From positions 1,695,753 to 1,759,752 of the forward strand of contig CAADRB010000001.1 of the NCBI GenBank assembly GCA_900708905.1: a stretch of DNA of 64,000 nucleotides, read 5' to 3'. Both the position numbers and the translations under genes were made by a program. Under the pieces are notes generated by a model. The model did not search any database. It was not told where the DNA came from and was given only the letters and a program-made list of their open reading frames with translations. Positions 36,095-48,307 of the stretch are shown here, piece by piece. The stretch's first letter is position 1. Every line of letters begins with the position of its first letter. The DNA comes from Hymenolepis diminuta (taxonomy: Eukaryota; Platyhelminthes; Cestoda; Cyclophyllidea; Hymenolepididae).

Positions 36095-36460
36095 ATAAGT
36101 GATAAGGAGGTGGGATCGAAAAGTGTTGAGACTAAGGTATCAAAGGTATCATGGTGTCAAAAATAGTCTCACTCCGCTTCCTTTTTGGATTCAGGCAATA
36201 AGATATTTGTTCCATTTTTATGTCATTGCCTCACATTCCGGAATTCACATTTCATGGATCGTCCCACGGATTAATGAGCAAATTCTCGTTCACTACGTTT
36301 AGAGCCAGCTGACTGCTTGCTTACTTACGATGGCCAGTCTTGGCACTTCAATTCATTTCCTTTCAAGGGTCGGTAGCGCAGAGCTACTCTATATGATATT
36401 AGGCAGCTAACGCGATCTTAACACAGCAAGGCCGAGGTAGCTAAAATTATTATTTATGAG
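36095..36460 (+). repeat. Dispersed repeat R1, left-arm copy
   Basis: GGGATCGAAAAG, GTATCAAAGG, CTTTTTGGATTC and GCGATCTTAACACAGCA in family order. Mirrored at 58887-59252 on the minus strand. Confidence 0.5.
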
Positions 36461-37019
36461 TTTTAATCTAGCTTTATTTTTACTTGAGTGTGAAAACACA
36501 TGTTCATTTTTTTAAATTATGCCCGAGTTGTAGTAACCACATCTCTTACTGACGCTTCTTAAGTGGACTGGAAGCTGACAAAACGAAAGTCGAAGCTGCA
36601 GGTTTGATTTTCTTGTGATAAACAATTTCAACAGTTTGCCTCCAAGTTGTCCACCCCCTCTACCAATATGCGGGCGCACATCGCTCCTGACAGCTTGATA
36701 GTCACTTGGACCATAAGATGTTATCCAGTGTTTTGATCTCGTCTCATCAACAATAATGAAGAAAACGTGCATTCCTGTATAAAGCCTTTTATTTCGTCAC
36801 TAAATGGACTTGAATTAATAACACATCTGTCTTGGCTTTTCATTCCTTCTGGAGGCCGAGTCAACTGCTACTTGTGGTTTCCAACGCGAAGGTAGAAAAG
36901 AGCGCCAGAATTAGACCTCCTAGCCTTCGCAGTAGCATGGATGTTTCTTAAGTTTACAAAATAATTCGCTTATTAATTTCTGTCATCCATTTTGAACTTG
37001 GTGCGGCTTGAGTAAGAGG

Positions 37020-37505
37020 CTAACAGTAGATGGTGAAACAGAAGACCAAATGTGCAGTGTGTGAAACCTCCTCAAATCGTGGGGGTCCGGCATTTTCGGT
37101 TATATTGTCTGCCATTTTAGGCAGTGATTCTATAGATTTAGTTTCGAGAGCATTTGCCAAGATAGACTGTATGTAGGATGGAGGTTTTTTAATGTTTAAT
37201 AGCTTCCTGAAGTCCGTATCGAAAGATTCTTCGGGTGCGGGCAATTTCATCCTATTAAGCAATGCTGTAGACCTCAAATCTCCAGGGCACTCCTGTTGAA
37301 GTAACTTCTCTACTCGCACGGCTGCAGATGGTTGGGTATGTTGTAAGATAACCGCTTTAAGGTCGTCATAGGGATTTGGGGAAAGCTTTTAGATGATATC
37401 TCCGAAATGGACAATGAGAAATGGCGGAATGGTTTCGATAAGGACATGGAATTTGCGAATTTGGCGCCTAATGTTATTAAGCTTGAAATGGGATTCTAAG
37501 ACCAT
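37020..37505 (-). pseudogene. Ty3/Gypsy-type gag remnant (left arm mirror)
   Basis: Exact mirror of 57842-58327, with the same internal stop (37389-37391). Conserved order of capsid-like segments as described for the right-arm copy. Confidence 0.8.
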
Positions 37506-37653
37506 AAATTCACCTGATGCATGCTCCGGTAAAATTTCACATTGACTTGCTGGATTGATCTGACTGATCCGAAGTGACGGGTCACAGGTTTATTCGGGCA
37601 TCATTTTTATATTATTATTTAGAATGGTCGTACCTTTTACAGAGTCACCAATT

Positions 37654-38117
37654 TGTTGCAGTTAGAGCAAGAGGCTAACGGTAGATGGTGAAACAGAAGA
37701 CCAGAGCTGATTAGACCAAGATGTATTGAACGAACCTCAATAGAGACCTCTAAAAAGGATATGAGAGAATTGAGGAAGAAAGGAGATTNAAGAGAGCGAA
37801 GGAAGATGTGTCTAACAAACTACAGTCTGTGTGTGTGTGTTATGCGCGTGTGTATTGAAAGGCTATTTATGTTCGTTAGTTGGATGAGGACGCGCGTGAC
37901 GACATAATTGTATGTGTGATTTGACGGTTGTAGAAGAGGAAGGGAAAACATGAACAGGACTGATTCTGAAACACCGCCGAGTGAGCTGTGCCTCTGCAAC
38001 TATCATCCAAGGTACACTTAGCTTTTCCAATCGATAAGATTTGACCACCTGAGGACACACGATGTCTATCCGTAGAAAGCTTGGGGTCACAATAAGGTTA
38101 ATAATTTCACACATCAC
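37654..38117 (-). mobile_element. Degenerate 5' LTR (left arm mirror)
   Basis: Mirror of 57230-57693. Contains the GT microsatellite at 37827-37840. Short open frames at 37863-38117 are within the LTR and not genes. Confidence 0.6.
37789..37789. other. Ambiguous base N in left arm
   Basis: A single n mirrored exactly by the n at 57558 (sum 95347). Confidence 0.99.
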
Positions 38118-38624
38118 TATGAGGACAGGGTGATAAAAATTTTAGTGATGACGTAAGACGGAGATTTCGGAGACGTGGAGGGCTTTATCCTTCAAACATC
38201 AATTTGGTATGCCCATTACTCGTTCCTCACCCCTCCGATTATTTGCCTTTCAGTCTTTGTTATTTTACTTTACACCACTCTACTCTACTTTCTCCTGCCT
38301 TGCCAGTTTTCTCTCTCCTCAATCCGAATCAAAGTATCCAGTCAGATTCTCTGCCTATTTCCTATCTTGTTGCAACAGAAGCCATAGATGCTTGAGAGGA
38401 CAAAGGCTTATCAAGATCTCTCTGTCCAGTATTGGTGGCTTCTAATCCCTGATCCCTTCCACTTTTTAAGCTCCATTAATTTATTGCTGTTATTTACAGT
38501 AAAGTTATCCCAAACTATTCCTCGAATCAAAATGGCTCGCTGATATTTATTCAATATAATTACTTAACAGAAACATCAATATTCAGCATTTGGTAAAATA
38601 TGAAGCATCATTTATAAAGATAAA

Positions 38625-38820
38625 TCAGTCATCAAAGTCCAAAATTCAAGTGAAGTAAGACTTTTGGTACCTTGACCTTGCTCTGAACGTCTTTCCGATC
38701 CCCTGCCCCCCTCCCTCTTTTCCTTCATCGACCCTGCAGTTCACGGAATCCAGTTGCTTTTCACTGTGAGAATTTAACAGTTTTGCTTTGCCATGGGTTA
38801 TAAACATTTACCAAAACAGT
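38625..38820 (-). repeat. Dispersed repeat R1, left-arm copy
   Basis: On the minus strand: CATGGCAAAGCAAAACTG, GTGAAAAGCAACTGGATTCC, AAAGTCTTACTTCACTTGAA. Mirrored at 56527-56722 on the plus strand. Confidence 0.6.
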
Positions 38821-41599
38821 AATAGAAAAAACTGTCTTATCTCATTTCAAAATTAATGTAGGAATCGAAGAAGGTTGTCAGGTACTTAGCTTGCATGATT
38901 CAAAATTTCATCCAAAACTGATCCTGAAAAACAACATTCTTGTGAGCATCATAGTCAATTGTCTTAAAAGCTAGAGATACAAGATAACTGTACACTTTAA
39001 TATCCTCAATTTGAAGACTTAGTTGGAGGTAGAGTGAGATGTCGCATTATCTCAGGAAAAGATGTAACTATTTAGAAAGGAAGTAAAACCTTTCAGGTGG
39101 CCCAAAAGAACTGAGTAGAAGCGTTACTTCTAAGAGCTTTATACTGGTGGTAAGCGATCGACATAACACCCAAATTTTAACCTTGCAAACATGAATCCTT
39201 CTTAACTATTAAATTGCATAAAACTTTTTGTCAGATATTGAATTAAATTAATGTCAGTATTCGACAAATTAGAGTTAGAGTTAGAATTCAGTTTCAATGA
39301 ACTCGGGTAAGCTCTAGTTTGTTAAAGCATCTTAATTGGAAACAGTTAGCTGCTTCTGGCAAATAGCTGGTACAAATACATCGAGGGGACATGAAATATG
39401 ACCTTGACTGGTCAATAGGCTCTGAAATCTCTAACGTATGCTCATTCAGTAATCCAAAATTTAACTCCTAACAGTTGAGCTTGAAAACGTTACTATATGA
39501 ATCAGAAAACCATACCTGTTAAGTAAAAGGTGGGCAATATGACTCGAATGTCTTCACTTCCTTTTCTACTTCCTACCAACTCCTGCCCATTCTACTCTTT
39601 AATGGACAGTTTTACTGACTCGTGACCTTAGACGGTCTCCAATTACTAAAAGCTGTGAAATGTCCTTTTGCTCTGCTGTGGGTGATAATAGCATGGATGA
39701 ATTCATTAACAACTTCTACAGTTTACCACGATGAAGTGAATAGTCAGATATGTAGGTATCGAGACTAAGTATTACTGTGGAATTGGTCTATTTGATGGCA
39801 ATTTTGGTTTTTACTCCAAATCCAAAGGCTTAAGAATAGTTCAGTTTCTCAAATGGAGTGAAATAGTCGTCTAACTATTGTAGTACAGGTCTGAAATTCT
39901 CATCTTATTTTAACAGCTTAATTTATAATCAAAGAGAAAGGTGAATGTGCTTACTACCAAGTTGAGTGCTAAAAGTCGGTTGTGAGAATGCAGAATTGTC
40001 GTTCTCTCATCAAAGAAGTGTCACCAAGCCGTGGAAATTTAAACACGAGATGACTTCCATCGGGTTAATTAAAAATGACTAACCGACTAACTGTGCGCTT
40101 GCCGCTTATTTCGCCTTTTCCCACTTAAAACAGTGTCATAATACAGGCCTTTCTCAATATTCATGCTCAATTAAAATGGCAACAAACCATCCTGGTTTAT
40201 GATCATGAAAAGGACTTGTATTGGTGATTACCTGAAAAGGATTTACTCACTTTCCACAGTTGCTGTAGTTCCAAGTCCAATAGAGTCCAAATACGTGCAC
40301 AAAGTCGCTTGATATCTGATTGAGTCGCCTGATACCTTATTTAATATCGGGACCTATGAAAGCTCACCTTCAAACACCGCCCATAATAAATACAGATAGT
40401 GGCATTTCCCTTTGCCACCTTATGGCACGATTTCGGTAGAAACATAATACCAAATACTTTTCCCGTCATATACGGGCTGTTCCCTCATCGTTATGCACTA
40501 CATGGTTCACATCCTGGTTGAAACCTAAGAACGAGATTAATCATAGCAATTTCTTGTTTTCAACCGCCTCTTCGGAGTTTCGATAAGCAATTTTGTTTCT
40601 ATTTTCAAAGATTCGTCACTTTCATAACAAACTCAGAGACAAATAATTTTATGCGAATCAACGAGACTGACTTCCTAGCAGTCGAATACAAACAGTTATT
40701 TCAATTATTACCTTTTCTTTCACTGTTTATCTCGCAGTGCTTTCAGCATAAATTGAAATTCAATCCATTTTCGCTTATTTTGCATCGAAATCAGAGCTTC
40801 ATTCTCTTGTCTGACTTAAAAGGAAATATAAAAAAGAAGACCATTACACTCGTCAAATCACTACAACATTTCGTTCGCTAATGAAAGCGTTCTCCTCTAT
40901 TTACAGTAGATCTTTACAAAATCGGTTCTGCATCCTTGAAAAGGGACAGGCGAATAATGATCTCTCCGTTTTGGAAATAGTTGGATTTGCTTCATGGAGT
41001 AGGTGCTTGTCTTTTTGCATAGACGGGGCTCGTTTTGAACTCCAAACTTCTGATCGCTCAAATAACTCTACCAACGAAAAGGCATTTGTGGTCTTATAAC
41101 TTCTCCTGTTTCACTGAATCGCTTTCGGCTGTGCAGGCATGTTTCCACGATGGTGTGCTGTGTGCACTTTTTAAAATAAGACTCTTAATAAAATGGAGGC
41201 CCTGGGGTAGGCCTGGAATTCTTCAACACACTCCTTTAGCAACATTTCAAATAGCACATGAGGGTGATTATAGAAGAAAGAGGTAACTCAGAGATCCAGA
41301 GCCTAGGTTCTGACCTATTGCGACCTACCAAGCACGATAAGTTGAAAGGAGGATAGGATTACGGCAAGCAAGTTTGATGGCAAAGGACCAAAAGCCACGA
41401 GGAGAAAACGGAGGAGAGGTTGTGCGTTCGTCAATGTGAAATCGTGGTTATGTACTTCTCAGGGCATGCGCTTCTCATACCCTAAAAGAACGCTGAATAG
41501 AAGAATTTCAGGTCAATAGTATCACACTATCTGGTAAATTAAATACAGTTTCCGGAGTAGTATTAATGGACTAGATCTAGTGCGCTGACCATGTAAATT

Positions 41600-41800
41600 T
41601 CAACGTGTGTGTCTGCCAGATCAGATGTCAGGAAATTCAAGCTCACTGGAGGACGCCCAGTGACGTGGATATCCAGCCGCGTGAGTTAATTCTGGTCAAC
41701 CAAATCAGTGATCAGTGAATGTATGCCAATTCCCAAGTAGAGCGGCTCTAAGATATCTTTTTATGCAAGTCAACTGTTGTAAGCACCTCCTCTGACCCAA
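41600..41800 (+). repeat. SINE-like element, copy 3 (left arm)
   Basis: Contains CCCAGTGACGTGG and GTTAATTCTGGTCAACCA, as in the 30950 copy. Mirrored at 53547-53747 in the right arm. Confidence 0.5.
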
Positions 41801-44453
41801 TACTCTATTAATATAATATCAACTTGTTAAATTTAGGCTTTCAGTTCAATGTCATGATAATCAAATTTATTTTGCAATTTAAAGTAGCAGGTGAAATTAA
41901 AGGCAGCAAATGCGAAATAATCGGGGAGCTATTGTGAAGCGCATTAGCCAATCAGGAGCAGTCACTGTTGTTTTAAAACAATCGGAAAGGTAAGACTTGA
42001 TCTCATTTGTTCCAAAATCCCACAGAAATAACAGCCATAGCCATAGTAACCACTGTCCTTGAAAGTTGGGAGATTTAACTGAAAATACTAGAAGTGTGTT
42101 ACTACTTTTATTCAGACATATAAATATTTCGACGTTTTTTCTACAAAGTTTACCTGTCAATATATTCTTGGATTTCGCATCAATGAAACTCCATAAGTCT
42201 TGTAGTGCTCACTAGTATTGCACTAAACAGTTACCTTGGAAACTCTTTATATTATTCAAATTGAAGCTAGAAATGGTCTTCGCAAGACGAGACATATGAA
42301 ACTTTGATTTTGATCCTTGAATCGATGATACAATTATAAGTTTATTGGAGCTCACTTTCAGTCATACTCTATGAATCCCCTCGCGTTTTCAAATAGAGGT
42401 GTTCACTTTTTCACCTCTCAAAATTCCATTTGGTATTATTTTACGTGAGCATTAATAAAATTTTACAGATGCATGATTCTCAAAGTACGGGCTTCAGAAT
42501 TTGACAATAAGGCTGTCTACTATCTATCTCTATTTAATTTTTGATTGCTACAAAATTTGGATCTGTGAATATTTTCAGTTAATTGGCTTTATTTTCACTT
42601 GTTGTGATTCTCGCGAATGGAAAATTGGAGTAAATGACTGAGCATAACACGAAGTAGTTTACCTTGGGTGAGCATCGGAGAGTCGGACTCCGATGAATGT
42701 ATGTCTGTCCGCTAAATCTAGGTGCTATTGACTCTGAAGTAGTACAGCTAAATCGGAGTGGCATAACCAACCACCTACTACATTTCAACAAGTCAACGAG
42801 CTCTAAATTTAATGGGCATAATCTCGGCCATGAAAGTGGGAGTCGGATGAAACTTACGGCATTCCTCTTGAAAATATGCCGAACTTAATGCCCCCGAACT
42901 CGAAAAAAGCAAAATTTGTGATGTTCTGAATTCATTAACCGCCTAGTGTTCACCTCCTTCCTTCGTTTCATGTCTTATTGCACTCGTTTGTTATTCCTTT
43001 CATTTGGACGCTCTCTCACGATGAAAACATTCTTGGTGAGTTCATTGCTGTGTCATGGGCAATAATAACATTACCAAGAAAGCTACCAGTTTAAATAGGT
43101 ATATTTTTGCCTAAAAGCGTTTGACGTTGACTTGGATCTTTAATTTATTTCTGTTCACATGCATTCAACTCAACAATACACGGCATATGGTATACAACTC
43201 TGCATAATCACTTTGACTTCCTCATCTCCTCATCAAATGACACATAGCCATGCATCCTGCTGATACGAGAAAATGCCTCCACAACCCCTAATAAGAAAGT
43301 AGGAAAAGACCTGATGTGAAGTGAGAGGAAATGATAACTTATTGTTTATTTGGGCTTAGAAATAAGTCCCCTTATGGGTTAGTTTATGTATGTGGAACAC
43401 GTTACCGCTTATCCTATTTGCACTTATATGGCGTGATCTCAGTTAATAATTTACCCTATAAAGGGATTTCGGGGGAATGAATAGGAGCATTTGATGAAAA
43501 AGCTGAAGAGAAATTGGAATAATTTTCCGAATGTTTTCGTATCGCGAATCCGTTTGCTAATGGGCAGAAATGTGGTTGAGATAATCCTACCTACGGTTTA
43601 ATGGAATGCTCTGCCGAATCGGCAACTTTTAAGCATCTGGGAAGTCATAATTTGAGAAGAAATGATGACCACAAAATTAGACAAACCCAATTTCGTGGAT
43701 CGAGGCTGAAATAGGGAAGAAAATATCTAATTTAATTGCACACCTCAATAAAGTCCTATGACAGATGTGCGAAGATTTAGATAAATGAACCCAACTATTG
43801 GGTAAAAGGGAGATTACATTGTAAATTCATCAATAATACAATCTAAAAGCTGATATCCCAGTCAGAAGGAAAAAAATACAAGTCTTCGCTATTATAGCGA
43901 AAGCTCACTACAGTCCCACTCTAACTATGTACAATATACGGCAATTCTTAACAGTCCACATCAACATTTCGATGAAAAAGCGTTTTGTTCAATAATAATT
44001 GTGGGAGGAAACCGTATAATAAAATATACATCCCATCAAGGGAACATTCTTAATAATTAACCATAATTATACTTGCACCTTGACACATCCCACTTCTAAG
44101 TCTCGTCTTCCGTTTTGGACTTCCTCTTAGAGTTCATTTGAAGTCCGTCAGCTTGTTCTACATTCCTCCTTGTTCTGAACTATTCCACGTTCGGATGATC
44201 GATGGAAATTCATTCTGCTCTCTCCCACTAGTAATTCTATTGAAAATTTTCCATCGAGTCTTGCGTGAACAAAAGTCCAGAAGTTATTGAGAACTGCTTT
44301 CAGCTTTTCTGCCACTGCTCCCTCACCCTTTCTTAGGCCCTGCCGTTATTCTTTCCCCTTCTCCACTTTTTTCGCACGCCTTGAACAAAGCACTGTACTC
44401 ACTCCTGATTTCGTAGGAAGATCTCTATTCCTTGTCCTCTTGGCAGCATTCGT

Positions 44454-44681
44454 CTATGATTCTGGTTTCCATTCAGCGACTACCGCAGAAACTATTTCAG
44501 GGTGCTGCTCCCTTTTCTCCCCCTTCTTCCTCCTCACTTTGCTAATACACTCTTGGAAACTCTTCCGCAAAGTCTCATTCCGTTTCATATCCCTCCTCGA
44601 GTTGCCTATTGCTTCTGCCACCTTACTGACAGTTGATTCAATCTTCTGCATGAAGTTCTTCTTTTTCGACTTCGAGTCCAT
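44454..44681 (-). pseudogene. Lys-rich decayed reading frame, unknown (left arm mirror)
   Basis: Exact mirror of 50666-50893. The plus-strand frame 44287-44703 is its antisense shadow. Confidence 0.3.
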
Positions 44682-47039
44682 TCAACGCGTCGCTTCCTTT
44701 TGAAATGGTTTGCCATGGAAATAGCATTCATGAGAGTTGTATGGACAAAATCGGGCAAAGTGCAATCATTACAAAGCAAGCACTCAGTTAGAGGTTTACG
44801 GAGAGAGAAAACATGCTGGGACGCAGCTTCATAGGAAATTCGATCTACTTAATCGCGTTAAGGAGACTTCTGCCGAGTCATGTTATTGACACACTCCTCA
44901 TTACTCATAATTATATATTCATCTTGATAAGTGCGTAACACACAGCAGCAAGCTTCTAGTCGGGAATTTACATCCAATTCAGTTGTCGATATTCGGATCC
45001 TACTTGAAACTCACTTATTGATAATGGGAGATAACCAAACACAAAATGTAAATCTGATAAAAGTAAGACTTGGTTGATGCAATATTTAACAATGTGATAA
45101 CAATGTGATATAGTTTAACTTACGCCAAAACACTTTCTGAAATTGAAATCAAACATTGCCACGATAGAGATACTAATTCATTGAGTGCCATGACCAATCA
45201 CAGAAATAAACCAACCAGTCGAAGAATTCTGAATATAGTGGTCATGATTCCACGCATAAATCTAGGAGCCAAACGATGTAGATTGAAAATTACAGCACCG
45301 CAATAGCAATTCTATTTTTTTTGAAACACTGGACAACTCGGTGCTGCTGACGTCATGTAGAGTAAGGCAGAATGTCCTCACCTCATAACTCGCCTATTTT
45401 TTGACACAATATCCTGTTCAATATCTTATTGAACCTGTTTGTTATTCCCATTGTACAGATGATTTTCCATAGTTAAATCTTCTTAAAGTTATCCGATGTG
45501 TCGTGGGCAACACTGATAAGATTGCGAAAACATGTGAAATAGATTGAATAGGACATACACCACCGTTAAAATTCTATTTATCAACCAATCCTAGGTGCAT
45601 TTAAAATCTCATCTATGTTAGCTTATAAAAATAAAATATTATATCGATTAGCTAGAATTCATACAATCACAACAACCATATGTTGAACCAAATGCCTCCT
45701 TTAGCAACTGACTGCAGATTGCAAGTTTGCAAGGCTATGCTTAAAATCCCTCAGATAGCGTCGTCTTATTTATCATTTACTAGCTGTTCTCTAGTAACAT
45801 ACAGTTTTGTTGTAATAGACCTCACAGTCAATCTTCAAATTCAACGGAATGAACTATTGCTGAGGAAGTTAGAGGTCAGAAGTGTACGCTTGAACTTTGG
45901 AATATCATGTTATAAGCCACGCGTCAATAACATAAACATCGGACGACCTAAACCTGTCAACTTCCGATGGCATTTTGTGATCACTTAATTCGGAACCTTT
46001 CTTTGGATCAGTAGAATTTTAAAATCGAACTGCTTGCATTTTGAAGACTTCCGTCTAGTAATATTATCAATTTACGCAATGATAAACTATTCACTTATTT
46101 ACCTATCTTTAATATTTAACCACTTAAATTGGCCGGAGTAATTTTATTGAGTAATAACAAATACTATCAAACGTATCGTATCTTCTGAATGCCTTTGCAA
46201 GACCCATCCATCTCCTCACAACTGGTAAAGGATATGAGCGAATCAGCGTGACCTGACAAACTGTTCAATGAAATCAATTAGGCAACAGGCTGTGAGTACC
46301 ACGAACATAAATTCGTCTGGAAACCAAATCGCAAAAATTGAAGTTGGAAACATTTGGATGCTACAAAGTCAATTATGTCACTTGAGAATGAGAAAGTGGA
46401 AAAGCATGCTTCCAGAATTCAAACAAAGTAAGACTTCCGACACCTTGACAATATTGCGTGTTTCTATTGAACCTCCATCTCATCCACTTTGAATTATTTT
46501 GCGTATCCAGATCCCACCACCTGGACAATAAAACATAGCCTCATTGAAAAGGTGTTATTTATCATACACCAAAAGATTTCAGTGATTTTAAAATAAAATT
46601 ACATTCTAGTGGGAAATGTTTATTTTTGGCAAAACCCTTAAACCCTAAAAAGGCAAACTGAGGCTACCTTCGATCATAAACTGTTGCGTTACTTAAAAAG
46701 GTCATCTTGGAGGTCGCTCACTAGCATCTCTACTTGTGACCGAAAATGTGGTTAGATTAGTAATAACCGGACGAAAATCAGCATAATAAAAACCCAGTCT
46801 CCTGGTGAATATACTAATGCTTAGTCAAGTAAATGCAATCAGTATAAACCATTTCCGTTAACTGTAAAATGCTAAATGGTGGCCAAGAGACTACCATTTC
46901 CTCATTTCGACAATAAAAATGGGAAATCATTTTCCCTTTTAATTTTCATCACCCTCTATACGTTCGTTTCTGGCATGATTTCAGCTTTAAGGTTACTGAA
47001 ATACTATGATCAAATTGTGTGATTATGCCACTCGATATA

Positions 47040-47059
47040 TAAATATATGCATATATTTA
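47040..47059. repeat. 20-bp perfect AT palindrome at arm/spacer junction
   Basis: TAAATATATGCATATATTTA equals its own reverse complement and starts at the base where left-arm pairing ends. Confidence 0.8.
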
Positions 47060-48307
47060 CAGGGAGCAAAACACCACCAATAGCCATATTTTGGGTCAAA
47101 TGTAATGAATGTATTCGATAATATACATCAAAAACGCATATTTATTGTAAGCTATCTAAATACGGATAAATTGGATTTAAGCACAATATTATGCTTCAAT
47201 TATATATAAAACGGGTATTGGAGATACATTATAATTATAAGACACCTAAACACACCTAAGAAATAATGATATGCAGAATTATTTGATCCTTTTGTCCAAG
47301 AAACAGTGATTTCGTCTATAGTGCAAATGCGTCGACTTCTTTTCTGCAAATATTCACATACAATTAGTAGTTACGCAATTTACTTTTGTTGCTCAAATTC
47401 CTTTAAATTGAAGCTTTATGCTATTGCATATGGAAATCAACATTGTTGGCTGTTTCTGTCAAGTCAGACAGGTTAAGCCCAAGGTTCTCTTGGCGTCTTG
47501 GTATAAAAGTTGGCACAAGCCTTGCTCATTTGCACATTTAATAGACGAGAATTTTTTTGAATGAAAATTTCAACGGTTTGCTACATTGTTTAACATTTCA
47601 AAAGCATTCATCGTTAATAAGAGAGATGTCAGATTGATTCCCTTATTAAGCAACCAAGCACTTTGATACTAAGCTTGCAATCTCGCTGCCAATACAGGAA
47701 AACTTGCCAGTGCGTTAACCAACATGAGTGCAAATAAGAAGTTTGGGCGTGAAATATACTCGAACAAGTTCTCGCCCTGCTTTAGCCAAAGTGGCGATTG
47801 TGGCAAATTGGTCGCTCCCTCCCAGTTTTGTACACCTTAACATTTCTTGTCCCCTACTTCCACAGGACTCTTAAGGACCTTAAGGCCTTTTCGCTCTATA
47901 ATATCTCGTCTTTTGAATATACTTTAATAAATTGTTATTTTTATTGCTCTTCCTGCACTTCCTTACTCCGTAATCTGGTTCTGTTCTGTTCTGCTTCTCT
48001 TCTATTAACCGCTCTTATGCCAACTGACCCAAATTGGATATTATCTTCTCCTGCTTCCAATTTTTTCGGAAACAACATTTAAGACGTGAAAGTAGTTTTG
48101 TTCAAAAGACCGTCCGGTACGGTTTTTGAACATTTTTCCCAACAATATAAGAATTCGCTCCTTTGAAGTACCTCATTTTTCCCTGATAGGCTTTGAAAAG
48201 CAAGAAATGGCAACTTAGTATAGAGACGATGCTTGTGATATTCATTAAAAGAACTTTCTCCAATCAAAATCACTTCATACCTCCTGTTGCGTATACATAT
48301 ATATTTG
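47040..48307. other. Unique spacer of the inverted repeat
   Basis: 1,268 bp that do not pair across the centre. It contains a TATAAAA at 47502-47508 and open frames on both strands (47798-48082 plus, 48079-48273 minus) that match no family I recognise. The overlapping opposite frames suggest chance. Confidence 0.85.

Larger units (their letters stand above)
31347..47039 (+). repeat. Left arm of giant inverted repeat (>=15.7 kb)
   Basis: Every position x pairs with 95347 - x on the opposite strand. All open frames of at least 60 codons within it reappear in the right arm with identical translations and exact coordinate sums, so there is no net indel over 15,693 bp. The outer boundary may lie further left, because the right arm is cut by the window end. 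The inner end is sharp: pairing is perfect to 47039, then breaks. The arm holds dispersed repeats, LTR/gag remnants and a decayed reading frame, and no recognised intact gene. Confidence 0.97.

Noticed and set aside
40651..41286. Three adjoining plus-strand ORFs as one gene
   Set aside because: Different frames, no splice structure, no family similarity; mirrored at 54061-54696.
44287..44703. 138-codon plus-strand ORF (and its mirror 50644-51060)
   Set aside because: Antisense to the Lys-rich frame; its Phe/Ser/Leu-rich composition is what the complement of Lys/Glu codons produces.
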